From positions 1 through 41,018 of the forward strand of contig JABJGX010000023.1 in NCBI GenBank assembly GCA_018662075.1: 41,018 nt of DNA, read 5' to 3'. This DNA comes from Candidatus Peregrinibacteria bacterium (lineage in GTDB: Bacteria; Patescibacteriota; Gracilibacteria; Peribacterales; Peribacteraceae). Shown here piece by piece: positions 1-8,626 of the stretch. Position numbers and translations under genes: made by a program. The notes beneath the pieces were generated by a model. The model was not told where the DNA came from and did not search any database. It saw only the letters and a list, made by a program, of their open reading frames with translations. Each line of letters opens with the position of its first letter. The first letter of the stretch is position 1.

Positions 1-95
1 AGACGTGGTCCTGGGACAATAAATAGCGCAATGCTGACGACAACAAGTGCTGTTGAGAGGCCAAGGAAAAATTTTGCTGGTTTAAGGAGTGACAT
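1..95 (-). CDS. secF: Protein translocase subunit SecF, N-terminal fragment
   Basis: Only the first 31 codons lie in the window; the gene continues past its left edge. The start ATG is the complement of 93-95. The fragment has a short basic stretch (LLKPAKFF), one hydrophobic segment (about residues 9-27) and then VPGPR where the window ends. That layout, a first transmembrane helix followed by the entry to the periplasmic loop, matches the N terminus of SecF, which with SecD uses the proton gradient to help pull exported proteins across the membrane. It lies 36 nt downstream of an anchored unknown protein on the same strand. No Shine-Dalgarno is visible. The call rests on a short stretch and is moderate; another small membrane protein is possible. 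Confidence 0.5.
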   Translation of the reverse strand, partial: MSLLKPAKFFLGLSTALVVVSIALFIVPGPR

Positions 96-131
96 ATCGG
101 AGGGGAGAGTAGTGGTAATTCTGTAAGTAAT

Positions 132-1463
132 CTAGAAAAATAGGTCTTTTTGGATGATAAATCCGTTGATTATCGTATCCCATTCTAGTGTATTTGCGAA
201 GTCTTCTCGTAGAGTTTTACGGTCTTTAGATTGAAGTATCGAGGAGAGTAGTACGTCGATCTCTGATAGTTTGATCATTCCCTGTGATCGTATCAGTTCT
301 GTAGAAGAAGGTGTATGTAGTCGACCTTTTGATTCTATGGCCTCTTGCAGAGTGTCCAGATTATCACTGAGCAAGAAGTCTGTACTGCTCGTAGCGGATA
401 CCATACTCGACCCATCGACTTGCGATGTTGTTTCACGTACAACCCAGTTTCCAGTACGAGTCTGACTATTTTGTATTTGGTCTTCGTCGTGCCGAATGTC
501 TACGGACATAAAGCGTTTGTCGAGCACGCGCCTTGTAATAGTTGTGGCTGGAAGGGTGCCGATAAAGCTCTCGTGAATGCGGTCGAGGATACGACCTCTG
601 GCTGGTATGTTTTTCATAGATCCTTCAAGAAGTATGTGGTTTATAGAACCAGACTGTGTGATGTGTACTGCTGAGGGATCTTTAAGGAGTGCGAGGATGT
701 CATGTTCGAGGCTAATGCCTACACCCCACGCAGAAAGATACTGTCTGATTATCCCGTCAATGATAGTTGCTGGTTGTGCAGGTAATGCCTGGTGTAGTTC
801 TTTCCATAGGACTTGAGGCTCTGCGATACTGACACGAAAAATAGTGTTTCCTAATTCTGCTATTTGTTCTTGAATACTAATGTAGTTAGCGCTGCCCTGT
901 GAGGACACTACAAAGTGATTGCTTAATTCTTGTATGCCAACTGCGTCACTGTTTCCATAGAGTGCTGCAAACTCTAGTGTGCTTCGAATGCCGTCTGGTT
1001 GTGGCAGTGCAGTCGTTGCAATATAGATCCATGGCATATGTGTATGTGCAGCTTCAAGCATTCTGTATGTAGTATTTTTACCAAGAGGAGACTGTTGTTT
1101 TCCAACGAGTGTTTCAATCGATGGACCTACAAAGCTCACGGCATATTGCCCAAGTGTTCCTGCGGTTGCTCGTGTAAAGATTGCCGCACTATACGTGCTG
1201 TCTTCATTTTGAATAATGCCAATAAGTGAACCTGTTTCGTATACTGCTTCTGATAGAGCAGGGAAGTGGGCAGACCATTTCTGCACAGTGTCCTTATTTA
1301 CATCGTGAAAGAGTGCCACCGTACGGTCTTCTGGCAAGAAGTCTGCTGGCGTGTGGCCGTACGTCGTAAGGTTTCCAACAACGAGTATGAGCCCTGCGAG
1401 CACTATCGCACTACCAATCATGGCAGCAACGATCATTATGGCCGTTCGGATGAGGTGTGGCAT
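132..1463 (-). CDS. Membrane-anchored extracytoplasmic protein of unknown function
   Basis: A 443-residue protein I do not recognise. Residues about 6-30 form one long hydrophobic segment with Ala/Ile/Val/Gly, best read as an uncleaved N-terminal anchor. The remainder is soluble-looking and would lie outside the membrane. It is rich in Ser, Thr and Ile, and I see no catalytic motif or repeat. The general look resembles DUF3352-type anchored proteins, but that is a weak impression. A TATAAG hexamer (minus strand, 1472-1477) lies 8 nt before the start codon and no Shine-Dalgarno is present, fitting the leaderless pattern of this window. secF follows 36 nt downstream on the same strand, so the two may be co-transcribed. 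Stop codon is TAG. Confidence 0.7.
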   Translation of the reverse strand: MPHLIRTAIMIVAAMIGSAIVLAGLILVVGNLTTYGHTPADFLPEDRTVALFHDVNKDTVQKWSAHFPALSEAVYETGSLIGIIQNEDSTYSAAIFTRATAGTLGQYAVSFVGPSIETLVGKQQSPLGKNTTYRMLEAAHTHMPWIYIATTALPQPDGIRSTLEFAALYGNSDAVGIQELSNHFVVSSQGSANYISIQEQIAELGNTIFRVSIAEPQVLWKELHQALPAQPATIIDGIIRQYLSAWGVGISLEHDILALLKDPSAVHITQSGSINHILLEGSMKNIPARGRILDRIHESFIGTLPATTITRRVLDKRFMSVDIRHDEDQIQNSQTRTGNWVVRETTSQVDGSSMVSATSSTDFLLSDNLDTLQEAIESKGRLHTPSSTELIRSQGMIKLSEIDVLLSSILQSKDRKTLREDFANTLEWDTIINGFIIQKDLFF

Positions 1464-1558
1464 ATGCCTAGCTTATAACGATTAGAGCCTGTTTGCTGCC
1501 CCTTATGAATAACAAATGTATTCATAACAGATTCTTGATACTCGTCTACTCCAATGAG

Positions 1559-1587
1559 TTGCTATGGACCTCTTATACACGTACAAT
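1559..1587 (+). promoter_or_regulatory. Predicted sigma-70-type promoter
   Basis: TTGCTA at 1559-1564 and TACAAT at 1582-1587 are separated by exactly 17 bp, an optimal spacing. It points towards the gene-free structured stretch and would start transcription near 1594. No protein-coding gene lies downstream on this strand before the terminator at 1957-1988. Confidence 0.5.
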
Positions 1588-1593
1588 AATCTG

Positions 1594-1988
1594 ATTTGCT
1601 TACTGAAGCGGATCGGACAACACAAACACACACTTTCACACCAACATACACACAAAAAGAGGAAACACGGAGAGGGCGATGCGCACACAGTGCCTATCGC
1701 CCTCTCTGCTCTGCGATGACGCTCTGTCGATGAGAGGTCGCTCTACAGCGTGCATCCCACTAATTCTTCATGAGTCCCAAGGTGTTATACCTTGTCTTGG
1801 ATTCTGGTCGAAGGACTCGTCCGGTAGCGAGAATAAACGAGATACCGTAGCAAGGCAGGGAATCGGGGTCACCTCACCTCACGTGGTTTCCATAGGCTCG
1901 CAGCTCCCTTCTTAGAATAGTTGCAGATAGCTCGGAAGCATTAACACATCAAAGAAGGCCAGAGATAACTTGAATTCTGGTCTTTTTT
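1594..1988 (+). ncRNA. Candidate structured non-coding RNA, family unknown
   Basis: The predicted transcript runs from the promoter at 1559-1587 to the terminator at 1957-1988, about 390 nt. Inside are a perfect 11-bp stem (1670-1680 with 1696-1706), a 6-bp stem (1778-1794), CTCG/CGAG and CGGTA/TACCG pairs around 1815-1856, and a C+A-rich low-complexity 5' part (1618-1655). The size suits RNase P RNA or tmRNA, and AGCAAGGC at about 1849-1856 resembles a fragment of an RNase P conserved region. However, I do not find the RNase P motif GAGGAAAGTCC, the tmRNA tRNA-like ends or tag frame, or the SRP GGAA-loop core. It could equally be a 6S-like RNA or non-functional sequence. Boundaries are inferred. 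Confidence 0.3.
1957..1988. terminator. Intrinsic terminator, usable from both strands
   Basis: Arms GGCCAGA (1957-1963) and TCTGGTC (1976-1982) pair with one G-U, with a 12-nt loop. Six T follow on the plus strand (1983-1988), and AAAGAA precedes on the left, giving a TTCTTT tract on the minus strand. It lies 12 nt after the stop of the minus-strand TPR gene and at the end of the plus-strand candidate RNA, so it can serve both convergent transcripts. Confidence 0.7.
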
Positions 1989-2000
1989 GTTATCTGTACA

Positions 2001-3302
2001 TTACAGTAATTCCATCTTCTGCTTTGCACTCTCTAGATTTGGGTTCAAGTCGAGTGCCTTTTGAATAGCTTTTCGTGCATCATCTTTTTTATCTATCTGA
2101 AGTGCAATGCCAGCGAGAAGGTCATAAGCATTTGCGTCATTTGGCCAGCGCGAGGTCGCTAGGATTGCTTTTGTATATGCCTCCTCTGTTCTTCCGAGAG
2201 CTGCTGCTGCTGAGATGTATCCTTCAAAGACTTCAAGTGTGGCAGTCGACTCTAGTGTGAGAGCGTCGTATTGGTCGAGAGCGAGTCCTGCATTTCCAAT
2301 CTCTAGTGCGTTCTTTGCGATAAGCCTTCGAATTTCTGCCTGTGGTTGGAAGCCATTACTGAGAGAGTATTCGAAGAAGGTGATCGCGTTTTGGTATTCG
2401 TGCAGTGCAGCATATGCACGAGCGAGGAAGTACTGTACTTCTGGCTTTTGAGGGTCGAGTGAGTATGCATGTTCTAGAGAAGCGAGAGATTGCTCTGCAC
2501 GTTCTGTCACAAGCTCACAGTATCCTTGCACTATCCATGCATCGCGGTAGTCATCTTTTGCACTGGTGACTTGAATGAGAAGGGGGAGTGCTAGTTCACA
2601 TTCTTGGACTTGCGCTAATGCACGAGAGAGCAGTGTAATTAAGTGCATGTCAGACCCTTCAGGGAAGAGCATGAATTCGTCGTATGCAGACTGCAAAGTT
2701 CGCGCGTAAGACCTGAGGATTGGATCCCATCCTTCTGCTGTGAGTCCGAGCTCTTTTACTGCACGCTGATGGCTACCTTGTACGATAGAAAGAAGAGCGA
2801 GACCATAATGTTGCTGTGGTGAATCTTCTGCCCCTTCTAGCGTTTTCTGTGCGTCGATCAGTTCTCCAGACCGTAGCAGGATGATTGTTTCTAGGAGCAA
2901 GACATCTTCTTCTCGTGCCCCTGCATTTTTCATTTTCTTGAGTGTAGAACGTACGCCTTTTGTGTCTCTTCTTTGCATTTGTGCAAGGGCTAGCTTACGA
3001 AGAGCGGGGAGTCCTCCATCATTTTTTACTGATAGCTCGTATTCGTTCTGTGCTTCTGCCCATTCTCCACGCAGTGCAAGAATATCACCTTGCCTCAAGT
3101 GCATAAGAGAGATGTCATCTGTATTCATGAGCTCACTTGGCATTGCTTCTACTGGAATACCGAGGAGTTTTGACTCATCGAACCTTTGTCCTTGTAGAAG
3201 TCTTGTAGATTCTGTGAGCTGCCACCATAAAAACACCATTAGTACTCCAGCGCATAGCGTTGCAAGGAGAACAGGTGCCGCAATTTTTGGTGCCAACTTC
3301 AT
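2001..3302 (-). CDS. Membrane-anchored tetratricopeptide-repeat protein
   Basis: A 433-residue protein with a single N-terminal hydrophobic segment (about residues 8-29) and then an almost wholly helical body built of TPR-like units. The clearest are near residues 60-95 (LRQGDILALRGEWAEAQ), 285-320 (YFLARAYAALHEYQNAITFF) and 395-428 (YDLLAGIALQIDKKDDARKA, ending DLNPN). TPR arrays bind proteins or peptides, so this is probably an anchored scaffold for an envelope complex; the partner is unknown. It is the last gene of a minus-strand run after an unknown 203-residue protein (34-nt gap), and is followed by a good terminator. No Shine-Dalgarno; TACTCT lies 7 nt before the ATG. Confidence 0.85.
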   Translation of the reverse strand: MKLAPKIAAPVLLATLCAGVLMVFLWWQLTESTRLLQGQRFDESKLLGIPVEAMPSELMNTDDISLMHLRQGDILALRGEWAEAQNEYELSVKNDGGLPALRKLALAQMQRRDTKGVRSTLKKMKNAGAREEDVLLLETIILLRSGELIDAQKTLEGAEDSPQQHYGLALLSIVQGSHQRAVKELGLTAEGWDPILRSYARTLQSAYDEFMLFPEGSDMHLITLLSRALAQVQECELALPLLIQVTSAKDDYRDAWIVQGYCELVTERAEQSLASLEHAYSLDPQKPEVQYFLARAYAALHEYQNAITFFEYSLSNGFQPQAEIRRLIAKNALEIGNAGLALDQYDALTLESTATLEVFEGYISAAAALGRTEEAYTKAILATSRWPNDANAYDLLAGIALQIDKKDDARKAIQKALDLNPNLESAKQKMELL

Positions 3303-3336
3303 TGGCAGCAGAGTACCACAAAAAATAATTGTCGTC

Positions 3337-3948
3337 TTACTCTATTGATGGACTGAGTTCACCATCTTCCATTGATGCATTGTTTACTGTTTCACGTGCT
3401 TGTGCTTCTGCAATGTTTTTCGGAATCACTGCTTCAATAGCACCCCATGTCGCTTCGCTATCTTCTGGAAGAAGAATGCTGATCTGGTCTCCAACTTCTG
3501 CACGGTAGAATGTGACAGATGCAAGGAGTACGCGATACGCTTTTCCTTCGCAGAGAATCTTGTACTGTCCATCCTCTTGAATGAGGACACCGAAGAGAGT
3601 TTTTCTTTTAATAGGAAGGATCTGTTTATAGATGAATTTCCCTTCGTCTGTAATAGTAAGCTTCATACCATCACCTTCAACAAGTTTACTTTTTGATGCG
3701 TAGTTTGCAGGGATGGGATACTCCTGTCCTTCTCCGTCAACCATGTTCTGTCCGTCGAAAATTCCTTCAACCACTTTTCCACTTTCGCTGGATGTAGCTG
3801 GTGCTGTGTGGGTTGCGCGAAGCATGTTCCGCTCTTTTCCTGTATCGACGACACCAGTCATTTCTCGTAAAAGAGCATTCGCAGTTTTAAGTGCAGATGA
3901 TGCACCATCGATTAGTTCTTGGATCTGTAAGATTTTGTCGTCAGACAT
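3337..3948 (-). CDS. Conserved-looking cytoplasmic protein of unknown function
   Basis: A 203-residue protein without signal peptide or membrane segment. Residues 1-33 look like one amphipathic helix (IQELIDGASSALKTANALL). The middle (about 65-155) alternates short beta-like stretches with a repeated look: FDGQNMVDGEGQEYPIPANY, then LFGVLIQEDGQYKILCEG and VLLASVTFYRAEVGDQISIL. This suggests a small beta-barrel or OB-like fold, but that is inference. The C-terminal 40 residues are acidic and probably disordered. It starts 2 nt after the stop of the PfkB kinase gene, so the two are surely co-transcribed. I do not recognise the family. Confidence 0.75.
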   Translation of the reverse strand: MSDDKILQIQELIDGASSALKTANALLREMTGVVDTGKERNMLRATHTAPATSSESGKVVEGIFDGQNMVDGEGQEYPIPANYASKSKLVEGDGMKLTITDEGKFIYKQILPIKRKTLFGVLIQEDGQYKILCEGKAYRVLLASVTFYRAEVGDQISILLPEDSEATWGAIEAVIPKNIAEAQARETVNNASMEDGELSPSIE

Positions 3949-3950
3949 GA

Positions 3951-4943
3951 TTATAAGAGGGGATATGAAGAGACATCAAGAGAGCATTCCGTAAGCCGTA
4001 ATCTGATCTCTATGTCTGTAAGAAGTGCAGTTTGTGCGCCGATTGAGGCCACGACACTTGCTGCATTTATACTACCTGTTTTTAGCGCTTCTGGCAAGAT
4101 CAGTCCTTCCATTAGACCCCATGTCACACCTGTTCCAAAAGCGTCTCCTGCCCCTGTTGTATCCACAATATCGATATTTTCAAGCACCGGACATGCGTAG
4201 ATATTTGTACCATCTGAAGCGACCGTTTCGTTCCCTCCATCAGTGATACAAATATTGGCAACGCCGGACTGTATAAGGGCGCGAATGGCTGCGTCTACTT
4301 CTTCTGTTTTGGTAAACTTTAGAGCCTCTTCTTTATTGAGAATAAGGAGATCTGTGTGCTTCAAAAGTTCTGCATGAGCTTGTAGTCCTGCGTCGATCTG
4401 GCACCCGCCTGGGTTCCATGTGAGACATGGGACACCCTCTGAAGAGAGCATTTCAGCGATATCATCTTGAATGACACAGCTGCCTTCTTGAATATGATTG
4501 AGAAAGACCCAATCAACGCTTGAAAGCATTTCTTTATCAAAATTGGCATCATGTAAATGCTTGTTTGTTCCTGGTTCATAGAGAATGACACGCTCGCCGC
4601 TTTTACCTGAGAGGATAATAGAATAGCTGCTGACCTCGTCTTCAACGACGGTGACACAGCTGGTATCTACACCTTCTTTTTGTAAGTTCTGCATAAGCTT
4701 TTCGCCCCATTGGTCAGCACTGAGCACACCTTCGTAGCATGCACTGCATCCGAGCCTCGCGAGTCCGACAGAAGTGTTACTTGCGCCACCCCCACATGTT
4801 TCGATGAGGTTTTCAACACGGATCTTTGCACCGAGTGGTAACGCAAAAGAGTCTGCACTATTACATTCAGCTACCGCACCTTTTGGCAGTCGAACAAACA
4901 GGTCGTAGGTAGCGCCTCCGATGGAAAGCGTTCTGTGTCCCAT
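3951..4943 (-). CDS. PfkB-family carbohydrate kinase
   Basis: A 330-residue kinase of the ribokinase/PfkB family, which phosphorylates a sugar or nucleoside with ATP. Both family signatures are present: GGGASNTSVGLARLG at about residues 51-65, and DTTGAGDAFGTG at 261-272, where Asp267 is the expected catalytic base and the GAGD loop forms the anion hole. Length is normal for the family. The substrate cannot be read from sequence; ribokinase, fructokinase and adenosine kinase-like roles are all possible. It sits 3 nt downstream of the large surface protein gene and 2 nt upstream of an unknown gene. TACAAT lies 9 nt before the ATG, so it may also have its own promoter. Confidence 0.9.
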   Translation of the reverse strand: MGHRTLSIGGATYDLFVRLPKGAVAECNSADSFALPLGAKIRVENLIETCGGGASNTSVGLARLGCSACYEGVLSADQWGEKLMQNLQKEGVDTSCVTVVEDEVSSYSIILSGKSGERVILYEPGTNKHLHDANFDKEMLSSVDWVFLNHIQEGSCVIQDDIAEMLSSEGVPCLTWNPGGCQIDAGLQAHAELLKHTDLLILNKEEALKFTKTEEVDAAIRALIQSGVANICITDGGNETVASDGTNIYACPVLENIDIVDTTGAGDAFGTGVTWGLMEGLILPEALKTGSINAASVVASIGAQTALLTDIEIRLRLTECSLDVSSYPLL

Positions 4944-4946
4944 ATG

Positions 4947-7385
4947 TTAAAGATTGTACCGTGATTGCATTGCCTGCATAAATGCAGTTTGCATTTGCAT
5001 GTTCTTTTTTCTACGTAAGTGTACCTGAAAGAGGACAACGCTGACTGCGAGTATTGACCAGAGCATCCATGCTGGAGCACCAGTTGGGTCTAGGTCTGGC
5101 ACTGCAGGAGTGCGTGGTGGTCCTTCGAATTCTCCTGCTGCTCCATGGAGCCCTCCTGGGATTGGGTCTCCTGGGGCTGCTGTGTAGCCGCCTCCAATTG
5201 GAGTTCCTTGCCCGGTTGCAGACAGGTCTTCGAGAAGTTCACCAGTTGTCGTAATTGGAGTGAGCTTCACAAAGTACGTAATTCCATTGATCAAGTCGCG
5301 CAATGTGTATGCACGTAGCTCTCCGTTTAGTGTTCGCTTCTCTGTGAACTCGTCTGGTTCAGTGCCATATTCCAAAAGGAATGAAGAGAGTGGAACGTTT
5401 GCTGTAAGGGCATCCCATTCGACAAAGACAGACCCGTCACCAGGGGTAATTTCGAGCTTAAGTCCAAGGACGATAGCGGATACTGCGTCGCTTTCCTCTT
5501 CACTTTCACGCCCCTCTTGTAGGGCAGTGATACCAAAGAAGTATTCTGTTCCTGGTCGGAGTCCTGCAACTGTTGCTGCAGCTGTTGGGCGATCTGTATC
5601 GAGTGTGTAGAGGAATTCACGCGGATCCGTTCCGACATAAATACGGTATCCATCAATCTCCTCCTCTTCACCCACTGGATCCCAACGCAATGCAATTGCA
5701 TTGATCTGTGCTTCTGCAATGACACTTTGCACCTGTGGCAAGCCACGAAGTGATACGCCAAATGTTGCAGAATCAGATGTTGTATTTCCAATAGCATCTG
5801 ATGTGGTTACGGTAACGTCGTGTGTCCCTCCTCCTTCTGGTGCTTGGATCAGCATTTGATACTTTCCAGAGGTTGGGTCAGTGTTTGTTAGCGTGTATGT
5901 TTCTCCTAGGAATTCTGCAGTGACACTTGGTGTACCTGGTTCTGTCTGAACAACAAGAAGGACATCTGTTTCTTCTACTGGGTTTTCTGGTGTGAATGTA
6001 ATACTGCTAATTGCAGGGGGAGTGATGTCGATAGAGAATGCACGTGCTTCAGATTCATATCGTCCATCAATATCTTTCACGATAATGGAAAATTCAGTTT
6101 CTAATGGATCGAGCGTGATTGGAATAGCGAAGTTACCATCTCGGTCTGTTTCTCCGACAACGTCTTCTAATCCACCGACAACCGTAAGGTTAATGAAGGC
6201 AGGTCCGTTTCCTGTCACGGTAATATCTGTTTCATTGAACTTGGCATTTGCCTGAGGTTCAAAGACACTTACTTTAATATCTGGCTTATCGATGATCTGC
6301 TGTCCAACAACAGATACTGCCATAAATCCAAGAGAATCTCGTGGGTCTTCAGGGGCTGCATTTGGACTGTCTGTAATAATGATTATATGATCACCTGCAT
6401 TCCCAAACTTTAGGACAAGAGGGAAGCTTCGTGCTCCCTGGTTTGTAAATCCAAATTGAATGACTCCATCTTTTGGTAGCTCTGCAGATGGATCTGTTGA
6501 TGCCATATACACAGTGCCTTCGTAGTCTTGGAAAATATTTCCATTTTGATCGATTGCAGTGATACGAATATCCTCTGCTTCGTTCAGTCTTAGCATTGGC
6601 TTGTCTGATGTAATCCGATCTCCGATACGAATTTCGAAGTGGTCGAGCTCTTGGAACTCGCCAACTTGCCCGAGAAGACTTGCACCAAGGACATTGGTAT
6701 CTGAATAGAAACGTGTTGGTGTTCGCGGAGCAGTATATGCAACTTGTGTTGGTCCACCCATACTCTCTGTAATACTTCCCGCCATAAGGGCGATTGAGTC
6801 GTCTATCATTTGTGCACTAATAATATCCATCGCACGTAATGTGAGTGCGCCATTTGTTGATGCACGTACAACGAACTGCTGTTCACCGTATCCATTTGTT
6901 TCCCTCGAAATTGACTGGATAAGATCTGTAGGCCTACTAGAAATTAGTTCGACCATGCGTCCTGCAAGCGGGTTTCCGTATCTGTCTACAAGGACCACTG
7001 TTACAGTGACCTCTTCGCCAATTGCGATCTGCTGAGATGGCATATCGATATAGCTTTGTAGTGTATCGATACTATCTGGGTGCACCTCTAGTGATGCAAC
7101 AATGCTCTCAGACGAAAGCAGGTACTCACCTGCAACTTCAAGGTCGCTTCCTGCAATCCATGTGTGTGCTACACCTGCGTCGCCTACATTTAATGTGTGC
7201 GTAAATGTATTTCCAATTGGAGGAGTGATAGAGAGTTCAACTTTGTCTCCCGGCGTCGCATCTGTAATACTAATTTCTGTCGCAAGTCCGGCCACAGTAT
7301 CCATGGCATCTATCGTAAGAGCGTGTGCACTAACAGGGAGTGCAAAGAGTGCTGCAACCAATAATGTGTGTGTGTATTTCTTCAT
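4947..7385 (-). CDS. Large cell-surface protein with Ig-like and fibronectin type III domains
   Basis: An 812-residue secreted protein with a classic signal peptide (MKKYTHTLLVAALFALPVSAHA, cleaved after about residue 22). Two Big_1/invasin-like modules follow: one near residues 115-200 (QIAIGEEVTVTVVLVDRYGN) and one near 260-350 (EDIRITAIDQNGN). Ig-like modules lie near 370-550. Two fibronectin type III repeats are near 555-640 (ALRWDPVGEEEEIDGYRIYV, then LRPGTEYFFGITAL) and 640-730. After a Pro/Gly-rich spacer comes a C-terminal membrane helix (WMLWSILAVSVVLFQVHL, about 775-792) with a basic tail that would anchor the protein to the membrane. Likely an adhesive or structural envelope protein. 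It heads the minus-strand run that includes the PfkB kinase. Confidence 0.85.
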   Translation of the reverse strand: MKKYTHTLLVAALFALPVSAHALTIDAMDTVAGLATEISITDATPGDKVELSITPPIGNTFTHTLNVGDAGVAHTWIAGSDLEVAGEYLLSSESIVASLEVHPDSIDTLQSYIDMPSQQIAIGEEVTVTVVLVDRYGNPLAGRMVELISSRPTDLIQSISRETNGYGEQQFVVRASTNGALTLRAMDIISAQMIDDSIALMAGSITESMGGPTQVAYTAPRTPTRFYSDTNVLGASLLGQVGEFQELDHFEIRIGDRITSDKPMLRLNEAEDIRITAIDQNGNIFQDYEGTVYMASTDPSAELPKDGVIQFGFTNQGARSFPLVLKFGNAGDHIIIITDSPNAAPEDPRDSLGFMAVSVVGQQIIDKPDIKVSVFEPQANAKFNETDITVTGNGPAFINLTVVGGLEDVVGETDRDGNFAIPITLDPLETEFSIIVKDIDGRYESEARAFSIDITPPAISSITFTPENPVEETDVLLVVQTEPGTPSVTAEFLGETYTLTNTDPTSGKYQMLIQAPEGGGTHDVTVTTSDAIGNTTSDSATFGVSLRGLPQVQSVIAEAQINAIALRWDPVGEEEEIDGYRIYVGTDPREFLYTLDTDRPTAAATVAGLRPGTEYFFGITALQEGRESEEESDAVSAIVLGLKLEITPGDGSVFVEWDALTANVPLSSFLLEYGTEPDEFTEKRTLNGELRAYTLRDLINGITYFVKLTPITTTGELLEDLSATGQGTPIGGGYTAAPGDPIPGGLHGAAGEFEGPPRTPAVPDLDPTGAPAWMLWSILAVSVVLFQVHLRRKKNMQMQTAFMQAMQSRYNL

Positions 7386-7534
7386 AAATCATACTATTCT
7401 AACATTATTACGTGTTTTGCTCAATATACATAGTGTGACTGGAACATGGTAATACGCAGTTGTCTACAATCTTTCCAGGGTGACGGATCATTCAGATTTC
7501 CCCTCGAGGCCTACTTTATAGTACTATTACATTT

Positions 7535-8095
7535 ATGAAACGAATATTCCTCTTTTCAGCCTGTGTTCTTCTTGCCGCTTGTGGCGGGGGTTCTGCTCGT
7601 TCTGGCTGTGAGCAGGATTACTGGGATGGGACCGTCGGAACGTGTCTTCCTGAGGGGTGGGAGATTATTGATAAAGAGACTTTACGCCAGCGAGGTGTGC
7701 CAGAAGAGACAATTGTTGCTTTCCAGATTTCAGAGTCTGTTTCTGGTCAGTTTCCAACAGTTGCCGTTACAAAAGAGCGACTACCAAACCCCGTAACTGC
7801 GCAGAACTATAGCTCTGCAAGTATTAGGTCTATAGAAGTTATGGAAGGATATACGTTGGTAGACTCGAAGGATTTCACGGTAGACGGAGAGGATGTCTCT
7901 CTACACATCTTTACTGCGCAACCGATAGAAGGAGAGCCGCGTCGTCGCTTCTTCCAGGTAAGTACTGCTATTGAAGACATAGGATTTACAGCAACTGCTG
8001 TATCGCCTGTATCTATTACGAAAGAACTCGAGGAAGACATGATGCTTATTCTTGAACACCTTGTCTTTTCAGAGCCTATAGAAGAGGAGAAATAA
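7535..8095 (+). CDS. Secreted lipoprotein of unknown function
   Basis: A 186-residue protein with a lipoprotein signal peptide: basic MKR, a hydrophobic core and the lipobox LAAC, with Cys16 as the lipidated residue. The mature part begins with GGGSARSG, a typical flexible linker. Two further cysteines (about 24 and 37, around DYWDGTVGTC) may form a disulfide. I do not recognise the domain; the pattern of paired beta strands with conserved-looking acidic turns resembles small solute-binding or PsbP-like folds, but this is not secure. TACTAT (7522-7527) lies 7 nt before the ATG with no Shine-Dalgarno. It is followed by tRNA-Cys 49 nt downstream. Confidence 0.8.
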   Translation: MKRIFLFSACVLLAACGGGSARSGCEQDYWDGTVGTCLPEGWEIIDKETLRQRGVPEETIVAFQISESVSGQFPTVAVTKERLPNPVTAQNYSSASIRSIEVMEGYTLVDSKDFTVDGEDVSLHIFTAQPIEGEPRRRFFQVSTAIEDIGFTATAVSPVSITKELEEDMMLILEHLVFSEPIEEEK

Positions 8096-8121
8096 GCGTG
8101 ATATTTACCCTGAATGTCTGC

Positions 8122-8127
8122 TAGAAT
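8122..8127 (+). promoter_or_regulatory. Predicted extended -10 promoter of tRNA-Cys
   Basis: TGCTAGAAT (8119-8127) is an extended -10 element with hexamer TAGAAT, ending 17 nt before the first base of the tRNA. No clear -35 is seen at the normal distance, which extended -10 promoters tolerate. Confidence 0.4.
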
Positions 8128-8144
8128 CTGGTCCACTACTTTAT

Positions 8145-8219
<75 letters not shown>

Positions 8220-8626
8220 TTCTTTTTGCATTTCACCTTTTTCTATTGTGACTTTTGAAAGATCAAAAGTAACCAAAAATCTTAGCCACTGATATGAACG
8301 AAGAAATAATGAGAGGACAGAGTTGTGCGCTCCTCGACTAAGCTTGCTGTGGCAACTTAGCTCTTCGTCACTAAGAAGAAATGAAGCGGTGTGATCTTCG
8401 TCCATACTACAGTGGCAGACGATCGTCTGGCAGACTGCATGTCTGAGGACGAAGAATATACTAAGAGTGAAAGGGATACAGCGACGAGAACCAGTTGCTG
8501 TAAGCAAACGCAGTGACCTGGGCGAGGAGCATCCGAGTAGTGCGAGTGTTATTTCTTCGAACGAGTTCTGTCTGCCTTGATTTTTCCGCCTCTTTTTCAT
8601 CAAGGAAAAAGGGGCAAGAGAGGAGA
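8220..8626. other. Gene-free spacer dense in inverted repeats
   Basis: 407 nt without a credible gene; the only long frame (minus strand 8136-8603) runs antisense through the tRNA and has no protein-like character. The stretch holds many foldbacks: ACTTTTG/CAAAAGT (8251-8270), CTAAG..TTGC/GCAA..CTTAG (8338-8360), CTTCGTCC/GGACGAAG (8396-8403 with 8447-8454) enclosing the perfect 14-bp palindrome 8416-8429 and a CAGAC/GTCTG repeat (8431-8445), and an 11-bp stem at 8588-8598/8605-8615. It could be an untranslated RNA, a decayed small mobile repeat or an RNA trailer. The last stem may end the minus-strand transcript of the DsbD-like gene, although no U-run follows it. Confidence 0.5.

Larger units (their letters stand above)
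1464..2000. other. Gene-free stretch with plus-strand promoter, hairpins and terminator
   Basis: 537 nt without a convincing gene. A 78-codon plus-strand reading frame (1679-1915) has no recognisable features and I do not accept it. The stretch contains a well-formed sigma-70-type promoter (1559-1587, plus strand), a perfect 11-bp hairpin (arms 1670-1680 and 1696-1706), a 6-bp hairpin (1778-1794), further short inverted repeats, and an intrinsic terminator at 1957-1988. Together these could define an untranslated transcript of about 390 nt; see the separate ncRNA entry. Confidence 0.6.

Noticed and set aside
1679..1915. 78-codon plus-strand reading frame in the gap before the TPR gene
   Set aside because: Low-complexity, no start signal of the type seen for real genes here, and it starts inside a perfect hairpin.
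1594..1988. RNase P RNA or tmRNA
   Set aside because: GAGGAAA at 1659 and AGCAAGGC near 1849 resemble RNase P fragments, but the remaining conserved regions are missing; tmRNA ends and tag frame are not found. Left as an unassigned candidate RNA.
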